This document shows, piece after piece, positions 26,411-34,348 of a DNA stretch of 50,237 bases; the stretch's first letter is position 1, and every line of letters starts with the position of its first letter. The stretch comes from Verrucomicrobiaceae bacterium. GTDB taxonomy: Bacteria > Verrucomicrobiota > Verrucomicrobiia > Verrucomicrobiales > Verrucomicrobiaceae. The stretch is from NCBI GenBank assembly GCA_947507875.1, contig CANNQP010000032.1, positions 1 through 50,237 of the forward strand. Reading direction: 5' to 3'. Position numbers and translations under genes: made by a program. The notes below the pieces were generated by a model. The model did no database searches, was not told the DNA's origin, and worked only from the letters and a program-made list of their open reading frames with translations.

Positions 26411-27844
26411 TTAGGCAAGCAACGACCTGACCACCTTCGTCGGCTCCACGCCGGTAAGTTTGAAGTCGAGGCCCTGCGCGCGAAACGTGAAACGTTCGTG
26501 GTCGATGCCCAGCTGGTGCATGACCGTGGCATGTAGGTCGCGCACATGTACCGGATTTTCGGCCACGTTGTAGCTGAACTCATCTGTCGCACCGTAGGTC
26601 ATGCCAGGTTTGATGCCACCGCCAGCCATCCACATGGTGAAACAGCGCGGATGATGATCGCGACCAGCTTCGGGGCTGTCCCATTTGCCTTGTCCGGCGA
26701 CGCCACGGCCGAATTCACCGCCCCAGAGCACCAGCGTCTCATCGAGCAGACCGCGTTGCTTCAAATCCTTGATCAGTGCTGCGCTCGGCTGATCGGTGTC
26801 ACGACAGCGTGCGGTGCACCAGCTGGGTAGGCGACTGTGATGATCCCAATCGGGATGGAAGAGCTGGATGAAGCGCACCCCACGCTCTGCAAGACGGCGT
26901 GCGAGAATACAGTTCGCTGCGTAACTGCCCGCACGACGCGAATCTGGCCCATACATCTCAAACACATGATCTGGCTCGTCCCTGAGGTCCGTCAACTCTG
27001 GCACGCTCGCCTGCATGCGGTAGGCCATCTCATACTGGCGAATGCGCGTGGTGATCTCTGGATCGTGGGTCTGGGCAAAACGCATCTGATTGAGCTCCGC
27101 GAGCCCGTCGAGCATGCCTCGGCGCAAATGACGCGGTAGCCCCTCGGGATCGCTCAGGTACAAAACGGGGTCCTTCGAGTTGCGTAGTTTCACGCCTTGG
27201 TAGCGCGATGGCAGGAAGCCGCTGCCCCAGTAGTGATCGTACAGCGGCTGATCGCTCGGGCGCTGCATCTTCGAGATGAGCACGAGGTAGTCCGGTAGGT
27301 TGCGGTTCACGCTACCGAGTCCGTAGCTGATCCACGCACCCATGCTCGGACGGCCGGGAAGTTGATGGCCGGTCAAAAACTGCGTCATCGCCGGCGCATG
27401 ATTGATTTGATCCGTGGTCATCGACTTGATGAAGCACAAGTCATCTGCCACGCCCTGCAGGTGCGGTAGCCACTCGCTGATCGTGGCACCGCTCTGGCCG
27501 CAGCGGGAAAATTTCGTGATCCCTGGCAGAATGAGCTGCTTCTGATTCGCCGTCATCGTCGTGAGCCGCTGACCCTGGCGTACGCTCTCAGGCAGTTCCT
27601 TGCCCGCCCAATCCATCAAACCCGGCTTGTGATCAAAAAGCTCAATTTGTGAAGGCCCACCCGATTGCGTGAGGAAAATGACCCGCTTTGCCTTCGGCGC
27701 AAAATGTGGCAGCGAGGGCAATCCTGGCACTTCCTGCTGCCCGAGCGCATGCAGCGCCATCGCACCGACGGAAACGCCGGTGCATTGGCCGAGAAAGTAG
27801 CGGCGTGTGGTGGCAAGGGGGTCGTGGAATGGAGTTTCCGACAT
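26411..27844 (-). CDS. DUF1501 family protein, Tat-exported (second copy, no DUF1549 partner adjacent)
   Basis: The protein has 477 residues with a twin-arginine signal (TTRRYFLGQCTGVSVGAMAL, about residues 12-31). DUF1501 features are present: RVIFLTQSGGPSQIELFDHKP near residue 55, FLTGHQLPGRPSMGAW in the middle, and the metal-site motif VLWGGEFGRGVAGQGK with DHHPRCFTMWMAGGG near residues 370-395. DUF1501 proteins are normally encoded with a DUF1549/DUF1553 protein. None is adjacent here. The upstream neighbour is a LysR gene on the same strand (94-bp gap), and the lipoprotein gene converges with a 5-bp gap. It is about 30 residues longer than the copy at 3571-4911 and diverges strongly from it, so the two are not recent duplicates. 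Confidence 0.9.
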   Translation of the reverse strand: MSETPFHDPLATTRRYFLGQCTGVSVGAMALHALGQQEVPGLPSLPHFAPKAKRVIFLTQSGGPSQIELFDHKPGLMDWAGKELPESVRQGQRLTTMTANQKQLILPGITKFSRCGQSGATISEWLPHLQGVADDLCFIKSMTTDQINHAPAMTQFLTGHQLPGRPSMGAWISYGLGSVNRNLPDYLVLISKMQRPSDQPLYDHYWGSGFLPSRYQGVKLRNSKDPVLYLSDPEGLPRHLRRGMLDGLAELNQMRFAQTHDPEITTRIRQYEMAYRMQASVPELTDLRDEPDHVFEMYGPDSRRAGSYAANCILARRLAERGVRFIQLFHPDWDHHSRLPSWCTARCRDTDQPSAALIKDLKQRGLLDETLVLWGGEFGRGVAGQGKWDSPEAGRDHHPRCFTMWMAGGGIKPGMTYGATDEFSYNVAENPVHVRDLHATVMHQLGIDHERFTFRAQGLDFKLTGVEPTKVVRSLLA

Positions 27845-27938
27845 AGCTTATGTTCATCTAACGCTCGTCCGCCTTAGGCTTCTACCGTGCGCTGGAAAAG
27901 GACATGGATACGCGAGTTTTGTGCAGGGCTTGTTCCAT

Positions 27939-28850
27939 TCAGGGCTGGAAATCGCTCTTGGGCTTGTCCAGTTGACTGGCTCGTTTCAATTCCTCAATGA
28001 ACACTTGCAGCACTTTGTCTGGCCGACTTCGTTCTAAAGTGCCTGCGGAGATGCAAACGGGAGCGGGTTGTGGCTTGAGTGGTTTGAGGAGGACGCGCTC
28101 GGGAATCATGCAAGCGATTCTCTCCACGACAAGTGCGATGCCTAGTCCCGCTTCTACCGCGTTGATGAGGCTGGTGAGCCCGTCGCACTCACTGGCGATC
28201 CTCGCATTCATGCCATGACTTTTGAACCAGTCACTGATGAGGGCCCAGTAGTCGGGATACTCACGTGGATTGTACACCACAAGCCGCTGATCATTCAGGT
28301 CAGCGGCCACAAGTTGTTTCTTGGTCTGCAGGGGGTGTTGTCGAGGGACGGCAACACGCCAAGTTTGCTTCTGAATAGGGTGCCAACTCACGTCAGAGGA
28401 TTCTTTGCCAGTCTGCACAGTCACCACCACATCCAGGTTGCCTTTGAGCAGGCCTTCCAGCATCTCCATGCTCGTTAGGTCGGAAAGTTCCACCCGAGCG
28501 CGTGGATGAATTTGGGAAAAGGCCTCCATGGCCGGAACCAAAATCCCTGCGGTGAGAGAAGGGGAATAACCCACGCGGAGGGTTTGCGCTTTCGCCGTGG
28601 CACGCACGCGTTGTTCCAGAAGTTCGGCCTTTTCGATCAAGGATTTGCCTTCTCTCAAAAGCAATTCGCCCGCAGGCGTGAGGGAGAAGGAATGGGCTGC
28701 GCGCTCCAAGAGCATCAGGCCCAGATCATCTTCCATGGTTTTGATCTGCCGACTCAGAGCAGGCTGCGTCAGACCCAGACGCGAGGCGGCACGGCTGATG
28801 TTACCATCTTCAGCAGCGGCAATGAAGGAGCGTAGCAGACGTAGTTCCAT
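27939..28850 (-). CDS. LysR-family transcriptional regulator
   Basis: The protein has 303 residues from the ATG at 28850. The frame opens at 28886, but LysR proteins start at the ME-L-R-L-L-R-S-F helix. The winged helix-turn-helix reads ISRAASRLGLTQPALSRQIKTMEDDLGLMLLER (about residues 17-50). It is followed by the linker helix and a periplasmic-binding-protein-like effector domain (LRVGYSPSLTAGILVPAMEAF, then DVVVTVQTGKESSDVSWHPI and AVEAGLGIALVVERI). It is transcribed away from the pirin gene with a 136-bp gap, the classic LysR arrangement, so pirin is the probable target. The effector is unknown. Confidence 0.95.
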   Translation of the reverse strand: MELRLLRSFIAAAEDGNISRAASRLGLTQPALSRQIKTMEDDLGLMLLERAAHSFSLTPAGELLLREGKSLIEKAELLEQRVRATAKAQTLRVGYSPSLTAGILVPAMEAFSQIHPRARVELSDLTSMEMLEGLLKGNLDVVVTVQTGKESSDVSWHPIQKQTWRVAVPRQHPLQTKKQLVAADLNDQRLVVYNPREYPDYWALISDWFKSHGMNARIASECDGLTSLINAVEAGLGIALVVERIACMIPERVLLKPLKPQPAPVCISAGTLERSRPDKVLQVFIEELKRASQLDKPKSDFQP

Positions 28851-28986
28851 GTGGCCTAGCCATGCATCAAGGCAGAGGCTCGGCAAGGTTTCTGTCGCTG
28901 GCTGTGGGCAGCATTCGTTTCATGCAGTCTGAGGCTAAAAAGACTGAATTGGCCAAATGCTCAGCAAGCCGCACAATAGCACTGCC

Positions 28987-29691
28987 ATGAAAATACTTCT
29001 TCGACGTTCTCAAGAAAGAGGCCACGCCAACCATGGTTGGCTCGACTCCTACCATACCTTCTCTTTTGCAGACTATTATGATCCTGCGCACATGGGGTTT
29101 CGCAGTTTGCGGGTGATCAATCAGGACGTGATTGCTCCTGGCGCAGGCTTTCCTACCCACCCGCATCGTGACATGGAAATCTTCAGCTACGTGCTCTACG
29201 GAGCCCTGGCTCATAAAGACAGCATGGGCCACGGGCGCACGCTAAAGCCGGGCCAAATCCAGCTGATGTCTGCTGGGCGTGGGGTGACACACAGCGAATT
29301 CAATCCATCGCACGAAGAGCCTGCTAGCCTACTTCAGATTTGGATTCGTCCGCGCCAACTGGGGTTGACACCAAGCTACACCGAGTGGCATCCAAAGCCT
29401 GAGCATGATCACACGGCCAAGGTGTTGGTCATCTCCTCTGACGGGCGGGAAGGCTCCGCGACCATCCAGCAAGATGCGGATGTTTACCGCATCCGAATCC
29501 ATAAAGATCAATTCACCAGTCATGAGGTGCGTTCTGGACGTGGTGTTTGGTTTCAGCTGATTCGCGGCCAAGTTAAGACGGCTGGACAGGAGTTGAACTC
29601 TGGCGACGCCATCAGCACCGAGGATACGGGAACATTGATCCTTGAAGCATCGGAGGACGCCGAAGGCCTTCTGTTTGACCTAGGCGCTTGA
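28987..29691 (+). CDS. Pirin family protein (cupin, metal-binding)
   Basis: The protein has 234 residues from the ATG at 28987. Pirins are two-cupin metalloproteins, some with quercetin 2,3-dioxygenase activity. The metal site is intact: FPTHPHRDMEIFSYVL (two His) and GRGVTHSEFNPS (His and Glu). The N-terminal SYHTFSFADYYDPAHMGFRSLRVINQD is diagnostic of the family. It lies opposite the LysR gene, which probably controls it, and 65 bp before the DUF1343 gene. The physiological substrate of bacterial pirins is mostly unknown. Confidence 0.95.
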   Translation: MKILLRRSQERGHANHGWLDSYHTFSFADYYDPAHMGFRSLRVINQDVIAPGAGFPTHPHRDMEIFSYVLYGALAHKDSMGHGRTLKPGQIQLMSAGRGVTHSEFNPSHEEPASLLQIWIRPRQLGLTPSYTEWHPKPEHDHTAKVLVISSDGREGSATIQQDADVYRIRIHKDQFTSHEVRSGRGVWFQLIRGQVKTAGQELNSGDAISTEDTGTLILEASEDAEGLLFDLGA

Positions 29692-29756
29692 GTTCTCACC
29701 GTGGTTTTTATTTCCCAAGTGGCGGAGGTTCTGCTTTGAATGAAGTGACTTCCGCC

Positions 29757-30995
29757 ATGATTTCTCGCCGCTCCTTTCTCACTTGCACGAGCGCGGCTGC
29801 GCTGACCGGCTGCCAAATGCCTCAGTCCATGCCGCCATCTCAGAGGGTTACCAATGGCCCGTTTCTGTTGGGGATCGACATGTTGGCAGCGCGGGGCTTT
29901 GATCTGCTGCGCGGCCGACGAGTGGGCCTGATCACCAATCACACCGCCTACACGAGCCGTGGGGAAATGACACGCGTGGCCATGCAACGTGCGCTTGGTC
30001 CCGGCTTGGTGGCTTTGTATGGACCGGAGCATGGCATCTATGGTCATGTGCCTGCGGGCAAGCACATCGCGACTCAGCGGGATCGCGTGACCGGGGTGAT
30101 CGTTCATTCATTGTATGGACCGACGCGCAAACCGACACCTCAGCAGCTCGCAGGGATCGACACGCTGGTTTTTGATGTCCAAGACATCGGTGCGCGCAGC
30201 TACACTTACATCAGCACCATGGCAGTAGCGATGGAAGCCGCCGCAGAACAAGGCAAAGAGTTTGTGGTGCTAGATCGTCCCAATCCCATGGGGGGATGGC
30301 GAGTCGAGGGACCTTCTGTCGAGGCGCGCTGGAAGTCTTTTGTCAGCCAGCTGCCGATTCCTTATGTGCATGGCATGACCGTTGGTGAATTGGCCATGAT
30401 GACTGCGGCCCAAGGCTGGATCGGTCGTGCTCCTCGGCTGACCGTTGTGAAGATGCAGGGCTGGAATCGAGGCATGACCTGGGGCCAAACAGGCCTTCGC
30501 TGGCATGCGACTTCTCCTAACATCCCGCACGCGACCTCTCCTCTCTACTATGTCGCCACTGGAATCCTCGGTGGGGCGGCGGCAGTGGATGTTGGAATTG
30601 GCACGGAAAATCCTTTTGGATATGCTGGTGGCAGCGGCGTGAGTGCTCAGTCCATGCTGGCGGCTTGCCATCGCTTTGGCATGAGTGGGGTCCGTTTTAG
30701 CGCTTATTCCAGCCGTGGATTTGGTGGGGTTCGTTTGAGCATTGATCCCCAAGCTCAGGCAGATCTTACGGCACTGGATGTGCTCATGCTTGAGGCTCTC
30801 AATCGACTGAGTGGGGGGCGAACGGTGGCGCGCATGAGTGGTGATAAGCTGAACCTTTTTCACAAGGTCTATGGGAGTGAGGCGCTTTACCAAAGCCTGC
30901 GGCGGGGGGCACCTGTGAGCCGTTTGATTGACGGATGGCAGGGTAACGTGCAGTCCTTTCGCGCGGCACGGCAGAAGCATCTCATGTATGCCTGA
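29757..30995 (+). CDS. DUF1343 / NamZ-type exo-N-acetylmuramidase, Tat lipoprotein
   Basis: The protein has 412 residues from the ATG at 29757. The signal MISRRSFLTCTSAAALTGC combines twin arginines with a lipobox (LTGC, Cys19). The DUF1343 body includes LGIDMLAARGFDLLRGRRVGLITNHTA, LYGPEHGIYGHVPAGKH, DVQDIGARSYTYISTM and LDRPNPMGG. DUF1343 includes NamZ, an exo-beta-N-acetylmuramidase acting on peptidoglycan fragments, which supports a wall recycling or degrading role outside the cytoplasm. The frame opens at 29688, but the export signal fixes the later start. Two sulfatase genes follow on the same strand (54 bp to the ATG of the first), so sulfated glycan turnover is a possible shared job. 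Confidence 0.88.
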   Translation: MISRRSFLTCTSAAALTGCQMPQSMPPSQRVTNGPFLLGIDMLAARGFDLLRGRRVGLITNHTAYTSRGEMTRVAMQRALGPGLVALYGPEHGIYGHVPAGKHIATQRDRVTGVIVHSLYGPTRKPTPQQLAGIDTLVFDVQDIGARSYTYISTMAVAMEAAAEQGKEFVVLDRPNPMGGWRVEGPSVEARWKSFVSQLPIPYVHGMTVGELAMMTAAQGWIGRAPRLTVVKMQGWNRGMTWGQTGLRWHATSPNIPHATSPLYYVATGILGGAAAVDVGIGTENPFGYAGGSGVSAQSMLAACHRFGMSGVRFSAYSSRGFGGVRLSIDPQAQADLTALDVLMLEALNRLSGGRTVARMSGDKLNLFHKVYGSEALYQSLRRGAPVSRLIDGWQGNVQSFRAARQKHLMYA

Positions 30996-31013
30996 GTCTG
31001 GGACTGAGGATCC

Positions 31014-32549
31014 GTGAAGATTGTTGCTCGGAGCTCGTTTGTGAACGGCATGATTTATCGAATCGTATCGCTTTTGCTCTCCATGTCCTTTGTCGCTCTG
31101 GCGGAGGAACGGCCGAATGTGCTCTGGTTTGTCGTGGATGACATGTCGCCAAACTTTTCCTGCTATGGCGAGAAGCTTATACAGACGCCTGCGGTAGATC
31201 GACTCGCGGCCGAAGGTGCCCAGTTCACGCGGGCTTATGTCACGGCTCCCGTTTGCTCCACCTGCCGCTCCGCCTTGATCACGGGCATGTATCAGACCAC
31301 GGTGGGTGCGCATCATCATCGCAGTGGGCGTGGAGAGCTGAAGATCCATCTGCCAAAGGAGGTGACACCTCTGCCTGTGCTTTTTCAAAAAGCAGGCTAC
31401 TACACCTGCATCGGGAGTGGCCTTTCTGATCTTGATCACCGAGGCATGAGCTTCGCGATGCCTAAGGGAAAAAAGAAAAAGCAGGCTCCTTCACGCCTGG
31501 GTAAAACGGATTACAACTTTGAATGGGACGCGGGCATGTATGACAGCCACGACTGGGCGGATCGCGGGGATAAGCCCTTTTTCATGCAGGTACAACTTCA
31601 CGGTGGCAAACTGCGTGAAGGCAATGAAGCTGCGCGAGTCGCTTTTCGAGAGCGTGTCATCCAAGAACTAGGCAGCGCAACGGATCCTCAGCAGGTGAAG
31701 CTGCCTCCTTATTACCCAGCCGATCCTGTCTTGCTAGAAGACTGGGCTCTTTACCTGGATGCTGTTCGCTTGACGGATCTGCACGTGGGGCGTGTTCTAG
31801 CGCGGTTGGAAAAGGAAGGTCTTTTGGAGAAGACCTTCATCGCCTTCATCACCGATCACGGCATCAGTCACGCCCGGGGGAAGCAGTTTCTCTATGACGA
31901 AGGCACCCACGTTCCCTGCATCATTCGTGGGCCTGGGATCGCGCGCTCGAGTGTGCGCAAAGATTTGATCATGCACATCGATCTCGCGGCGACCTCACTG
32001 GCGGCTGCGGGCATGCCGATTCCGTTGACCATGCAGGGGCATGATCTGTTTTCCAAAGATCGGGCTTCTCGGGAAGCGGTCTTTGCCGCTCGGGATCGTT
32101 GCGACGAAACGGTGGAGCGGCTGCGGAGCGTGAGGACGGATCGCTTTCTCTACATTCGGAACTTTTTCCCCCAGCGTCCCCATCTTCAACCGAATGCCTA
32201 CAAGGATGGCAAGTTGATCGTGCAGCGGCTGCGGGTTTTGCATGATCAGCAGAGTCTGCCAGCCCTTGCTGAAGCATTGCTCTTTTCTCCCACGCGTCCG
32301 ATCGAGGAACTCTATGATCTCTCTCGGGATGCGTTTCAGATCGACAATCTGGCTGCTGATCCCGCATGGAAAGATCAGCTGGAGACGCATCGCCATCAGC
32401 TCGATGCCTGGATGCAGGAATCGCGAGATCCAGGGCTGGAAAGCGAAGCCATGTACGATAGCGACATGGTGGAATACTTAAAAAAGCCGAGCCCTGAAGT
32501 GGCTCGAAATATCGCACTCATGAAGCAATGGGCGCGAGAAGGGAAGTGA
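31014..32549 (+). CDS. Secreted sulfatase 1 (formylglycine-dependent type)
   Basis: The protein has 511 residues from a GTG. An ATG at 31050 would give a cleaner signal peptide (MIYRIVSLLLSMSFVALAEE) and may be the true start. The AGAG just before the GTG is too close to be a good Shine-Dalgarno. Sulfatase features: NVLWFVVDDMSPNFSCYG (metal-binding Asp pair), the maturation motif CSTCRSALITGMY with Cys81 as the formylglycine position, FIAFITDHGISHARGK near residue 285, and a C-terminal ELYDLSRDAFQIDNLA subdomain. The third motif position is Thr where Pro or Ala is most usual, and a second Cys (Cys84) follows. The substrate is unknown, likely a sulfated polysaccharide. Confidence 0.92.
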   Translation: MKIVARSSFVNGMIYRIVSLLLSMSFVALAEERPNVLWFVVDDMSPNFSCYGEKLIQTPAVDRLAAEGAQFTRAYVTAPVCSTCRSALITGMYQTTVGAHHHRSGRGELKIHLPKEVTPLPVLFQKAGYYTCIGSGLSDLDHRGMSFAMPKGKKKKQAPSRLGKTDYNFEWDAGMYDSHDWADRGDKPFFMQVQLHGGKLREGNEAARVAFRERVIQELGSATDPQQVKLPPYYPADPVLLEDWALYLDAVRLTDLHVGRVLARLEKEGLLEKTFIAFITDHGISHARGKQFLYDEGTHVPCIIRGPGIARSSVRKDLIMHIDLAATSLAAAGMPIPLTMQGHDLFSKDRASREAVFAARDRCDETVERLRSVRTDRFLYIRNFFPQRPHLQPNAYKDGKLIVQRLRVLHDQQSLPALAEALLFSPTRPIEELYDLSRDAFQIDNLAADPAWKDQLETHRHQLDAWMQESRDPGLESEAMYDSDMVEYLKKPSPEVARNIALMKQWAREGK

Positions 32550-32590
32550 GAGGCTAGCTTTTGAAGATGCGACGTTATTGGATTGAGATC

Positions 32591-33937
32591 ATGAAATCAT
32601 CTTGGCTTTGGATCCTGACAGTGGGGCTAGGCTTGTCCTCCGCTATCGCGCAGAAACCCAACTTTTTGATCATTTTGACCGATGATCATGGTTACGGCGA
32701 TGTCTCCGCCTATCAGGCCACGGAGGTGCGCACGCCGAACATCGATCGGATCGGTCACGAGGGCCTATGCTTTACAGCGATGAGGGCCAATGCCACGGTT
32801 TGTTCGCCCTCACGCGCCGCTCTGTTGACGGGCCGCTATCCTGATCGGGTCGGTGTTCCGGGCGTCATTCGGAGTCAGCCGGACAACTCCTGGGGTTGGT
32901 TTTCGCCCCAGGTTCCTACACTTGCTGACGAATTGAAAAAGCTCGGCTATCACACGGGTGCGATCGGTAAATGGCACCTCGGGCTGGAGTCGCCCAATAC
33001 ACCGAATGAGCGTGGCTTTGATCATTTCCACGGTTTCCTGGGTGACATGATGGACAGCTACATCACGCATCGTCGCGATGGCAAAAACTACATGCGCCTG
33101 AATGCGCAAGAGGTTCAGCCGCAGGGGCATGCGACAGAAGTCTTCACGACCTGGGCAAATGATTATTTGAAGGCGCGAGCCCAGGCGGTGAACCAGCCTT
33201 TTTTTCTCTACCTAGCTTACAACGCGCCACATTTTCCGATTGAGCCTCCGGTTGAGTGGCTGGCGCGGGTGAAGACGAGGCTGCCTCACGTGAGTGAAAA
33301 ACGCGCCATGAATGTGGCTTTCGTGGAGCATTTGGATGATTGCATAGGCAAGGTGCTTGCCACGCTTCAGGAGACGGGGCTCGACCACAACACGTTGGTG
33401 ATCTTTAGTGCGGACAATGGAGGCTCGCTGCCGCATGGGCAGAGCAATGCGCCTTGGCGTGGTGGAAAACAAGACCACTACGATGGTGGGCTGCGTGTGC
33501 CTTTTTTGATGCGCTGGCCTGCGATGATCAAGCCGGGCAGGCGCAGCGATTATGCCGGATTGAGTTTTGATGTCTTTCCAACCTTCATCGAACTCGCGGG
33601 GGGGAGATCACCCTCGGGAATCGACGCCGTTAGTCTCGTGCCGTTGTTGCGTGAGGTGGCTATGCCTGCGGGCCGAGAACTCTACTTTGTGAGGCGTGAG
33701 GGAGGTCCAACTTATGGTGGCAAAAGTTACGAGGCGATCATTCGTGGGGACTGGAAGCTTTTGCAAAACGACCCCTGGACTCCTCTGGAGCTCTACAACA
33801 TCAAGCAAGATCCTGAGGAAAAGAGCAACGTGGCGCGTCAACATCCTGAAGTTTTTCGCGAGCTTTCATCAGTGCTTCGCCAGCATATTCAGCGTGGGGG
33901 GGCTGTGCCTTGGCAACAGCCAACGAAGTCGGATTGA
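32591..33937 (+). CDS. Secreted sulfatase 2 (formylglycine-dependent type)
   Basis: The protein has 448 residues from the ATG at 32591, with the signal peptide SSWLWILTVGLGLSSAIAQ. It carries the metal motif FLIILTDDHGYGDVSA, the canonical maturation motif CSPSRAALLTGRYP (Cys71), GAIGKWHLGL, FFLYLAYNAPHFP and VIFSADNGGS, and ends in a LYNIKQDPEEKSNVA subdomain. All catalytic features of an S1-type sulfatase are visible. It shares only the fold with the preceding sulfatase and lies 41 bp after it, presumably in one transcript. No formylglycine-generating enzyme gene is in this window, so maturation must depend on a gene elsewhere. Confidence 0.95.
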   Translation: MKSSWLWILTVGLGLSSAIAQKPNFLIILTDDHGYGDVSAYQATEVRTPNIDRIGHEGLCFTAMRANATVCSPSRAALLTGRYPDRVGVPGVIRSQPDNSWGWFSPQVPTLADELKKLGYHTGAIGKWHLGLESPNTPNERGFDHFHGFLGDMMDSYITHRRDGKNYMRLNAQEVQPQGHATEVFTTWANDYLKARAQAVNQPFFLYLAYNAPHFPIEPPVEWLARVKTRLPHVSEKRAMNVAFVEHLDDCIGKVLATLQETGLDHNTLVIFSADNGGSLPHGQSNAPWRGGKQDHYDGGLRVPFLMRWPAMIKPGRRSDYAGLSFDVFPTFIELAGGRSPSGIDAVSLVPLLREVAMPAGRELYFVRREGGPTYGGKSYEAIIRGDWKLLQNDPWTPLELYNIKQDPEEKSNVARQHPEVFRELSSVLRQHIQRGGAVPWQQPTKSD

Positions 33938-34057
33938 TCGCCCATGCGCAGCGGTGCCTAGTTTCCCCTGTTTGGTTTTAGGTGCACTGGCTGAGCTGAA
34001 TTGTCGCTCTTTTGATCTTGTCGGCGTTACCTTATGCCGTAGCGTTTGATGCATAGC

Positions 34058-34076
34058 TTCGACCCATGGGGTCGAA
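34058..34076 (+). terminator. Short hairpin after the sulfatase pair, possible terminator
   Basis: TTCGACCC (34058-34065) and GGGTCGAA (34069-34076) form an 8-bp stem with a 3-nt loop, followed by TTGGATCTTTTTC. The T-run comes 6 bases after the stem, so efficiency is uncertain. Confidence 0.4.
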
Positions 34077-34095
34077 TTGGATCTTTTTCATTCGG

Positions 34096-34319
34096 TCAGG
34101 GTTTGGTGGGGTCGCCCACTTCCACACACTCTGCTTCCATTTCCTGCAGTGCTCGTCCTCAGACTGTTGTGGCCCGGCCCGTTTTTATGACATCGGGAGC
34201 CTGGTGACCTGGGATGTCTTGTCATGCCTTCACTGGAAGACAGCGCCCTTGTTCATGGGCACCCACCTCGTCTCCCCTGGGATACGAGGCCCCCAGATCG
34301 AACGGCACAGGTGGGGAAA
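34096..34319 (+). ncRNA. Candidate structured RNA (rod-like, unassigned)
   Basis: This lies in a 409-bp gene-free stretch (33938-34346). Nested complementary arms are visible: GGTGGG (34105-34110) plus GCCC (34114-34117) pair with GGGC (34257-34260) plus CCCACC (34262-34267). Inside them CTG-CTTCCA (34131-34139) pairs with TGGAAG-A-CAG (34234-34243), leaving a symmetric internal loop of 13 nt on each side (34118-34130 and 34244-34256). Further in, GACATC (34189-34194) pairs with GATGTC (34213-34218). A strong terminator ends the stretch. A rod with a central bubble is the plan of 6S RNA, but I see no sequence match that proves it, and a competing helix (CCCACCT with AGGTGGG, 34262-34268 and 34309-34315) exists. 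Strand is assumed from the terminator. Confidence 0.35.
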
Positions 34320-34348
34320 GCGCCCCGGCTTAGTCCGGGGCGCTTTTT
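34320..34348. terminator. Strong bidirectional intrinsic terminator
   Basis: GCGCCCCGG (34320-34328) pairs perfectly with CCGGGGCGC (34335-34343) across a CTTAGT loop. TTTTT follows on the plus strand and an AAAG precedes, so it can also act on the minus strand. It closes the plus-strand unit and lies against the lepB stop codon at 34347-34349, whose gene converges from the right. Confidence 0.9.

Noticed and set aside
34020..34343. tRNA, tmRNA or SRP RNA within the 409-bp gene-free stretch
   Set aside because: No cloverleaf or CCA-type acceptor, no tmRNA tag frame and none of the SRP loop sequence was found, so only a generic structured-RNA candidate is kept.
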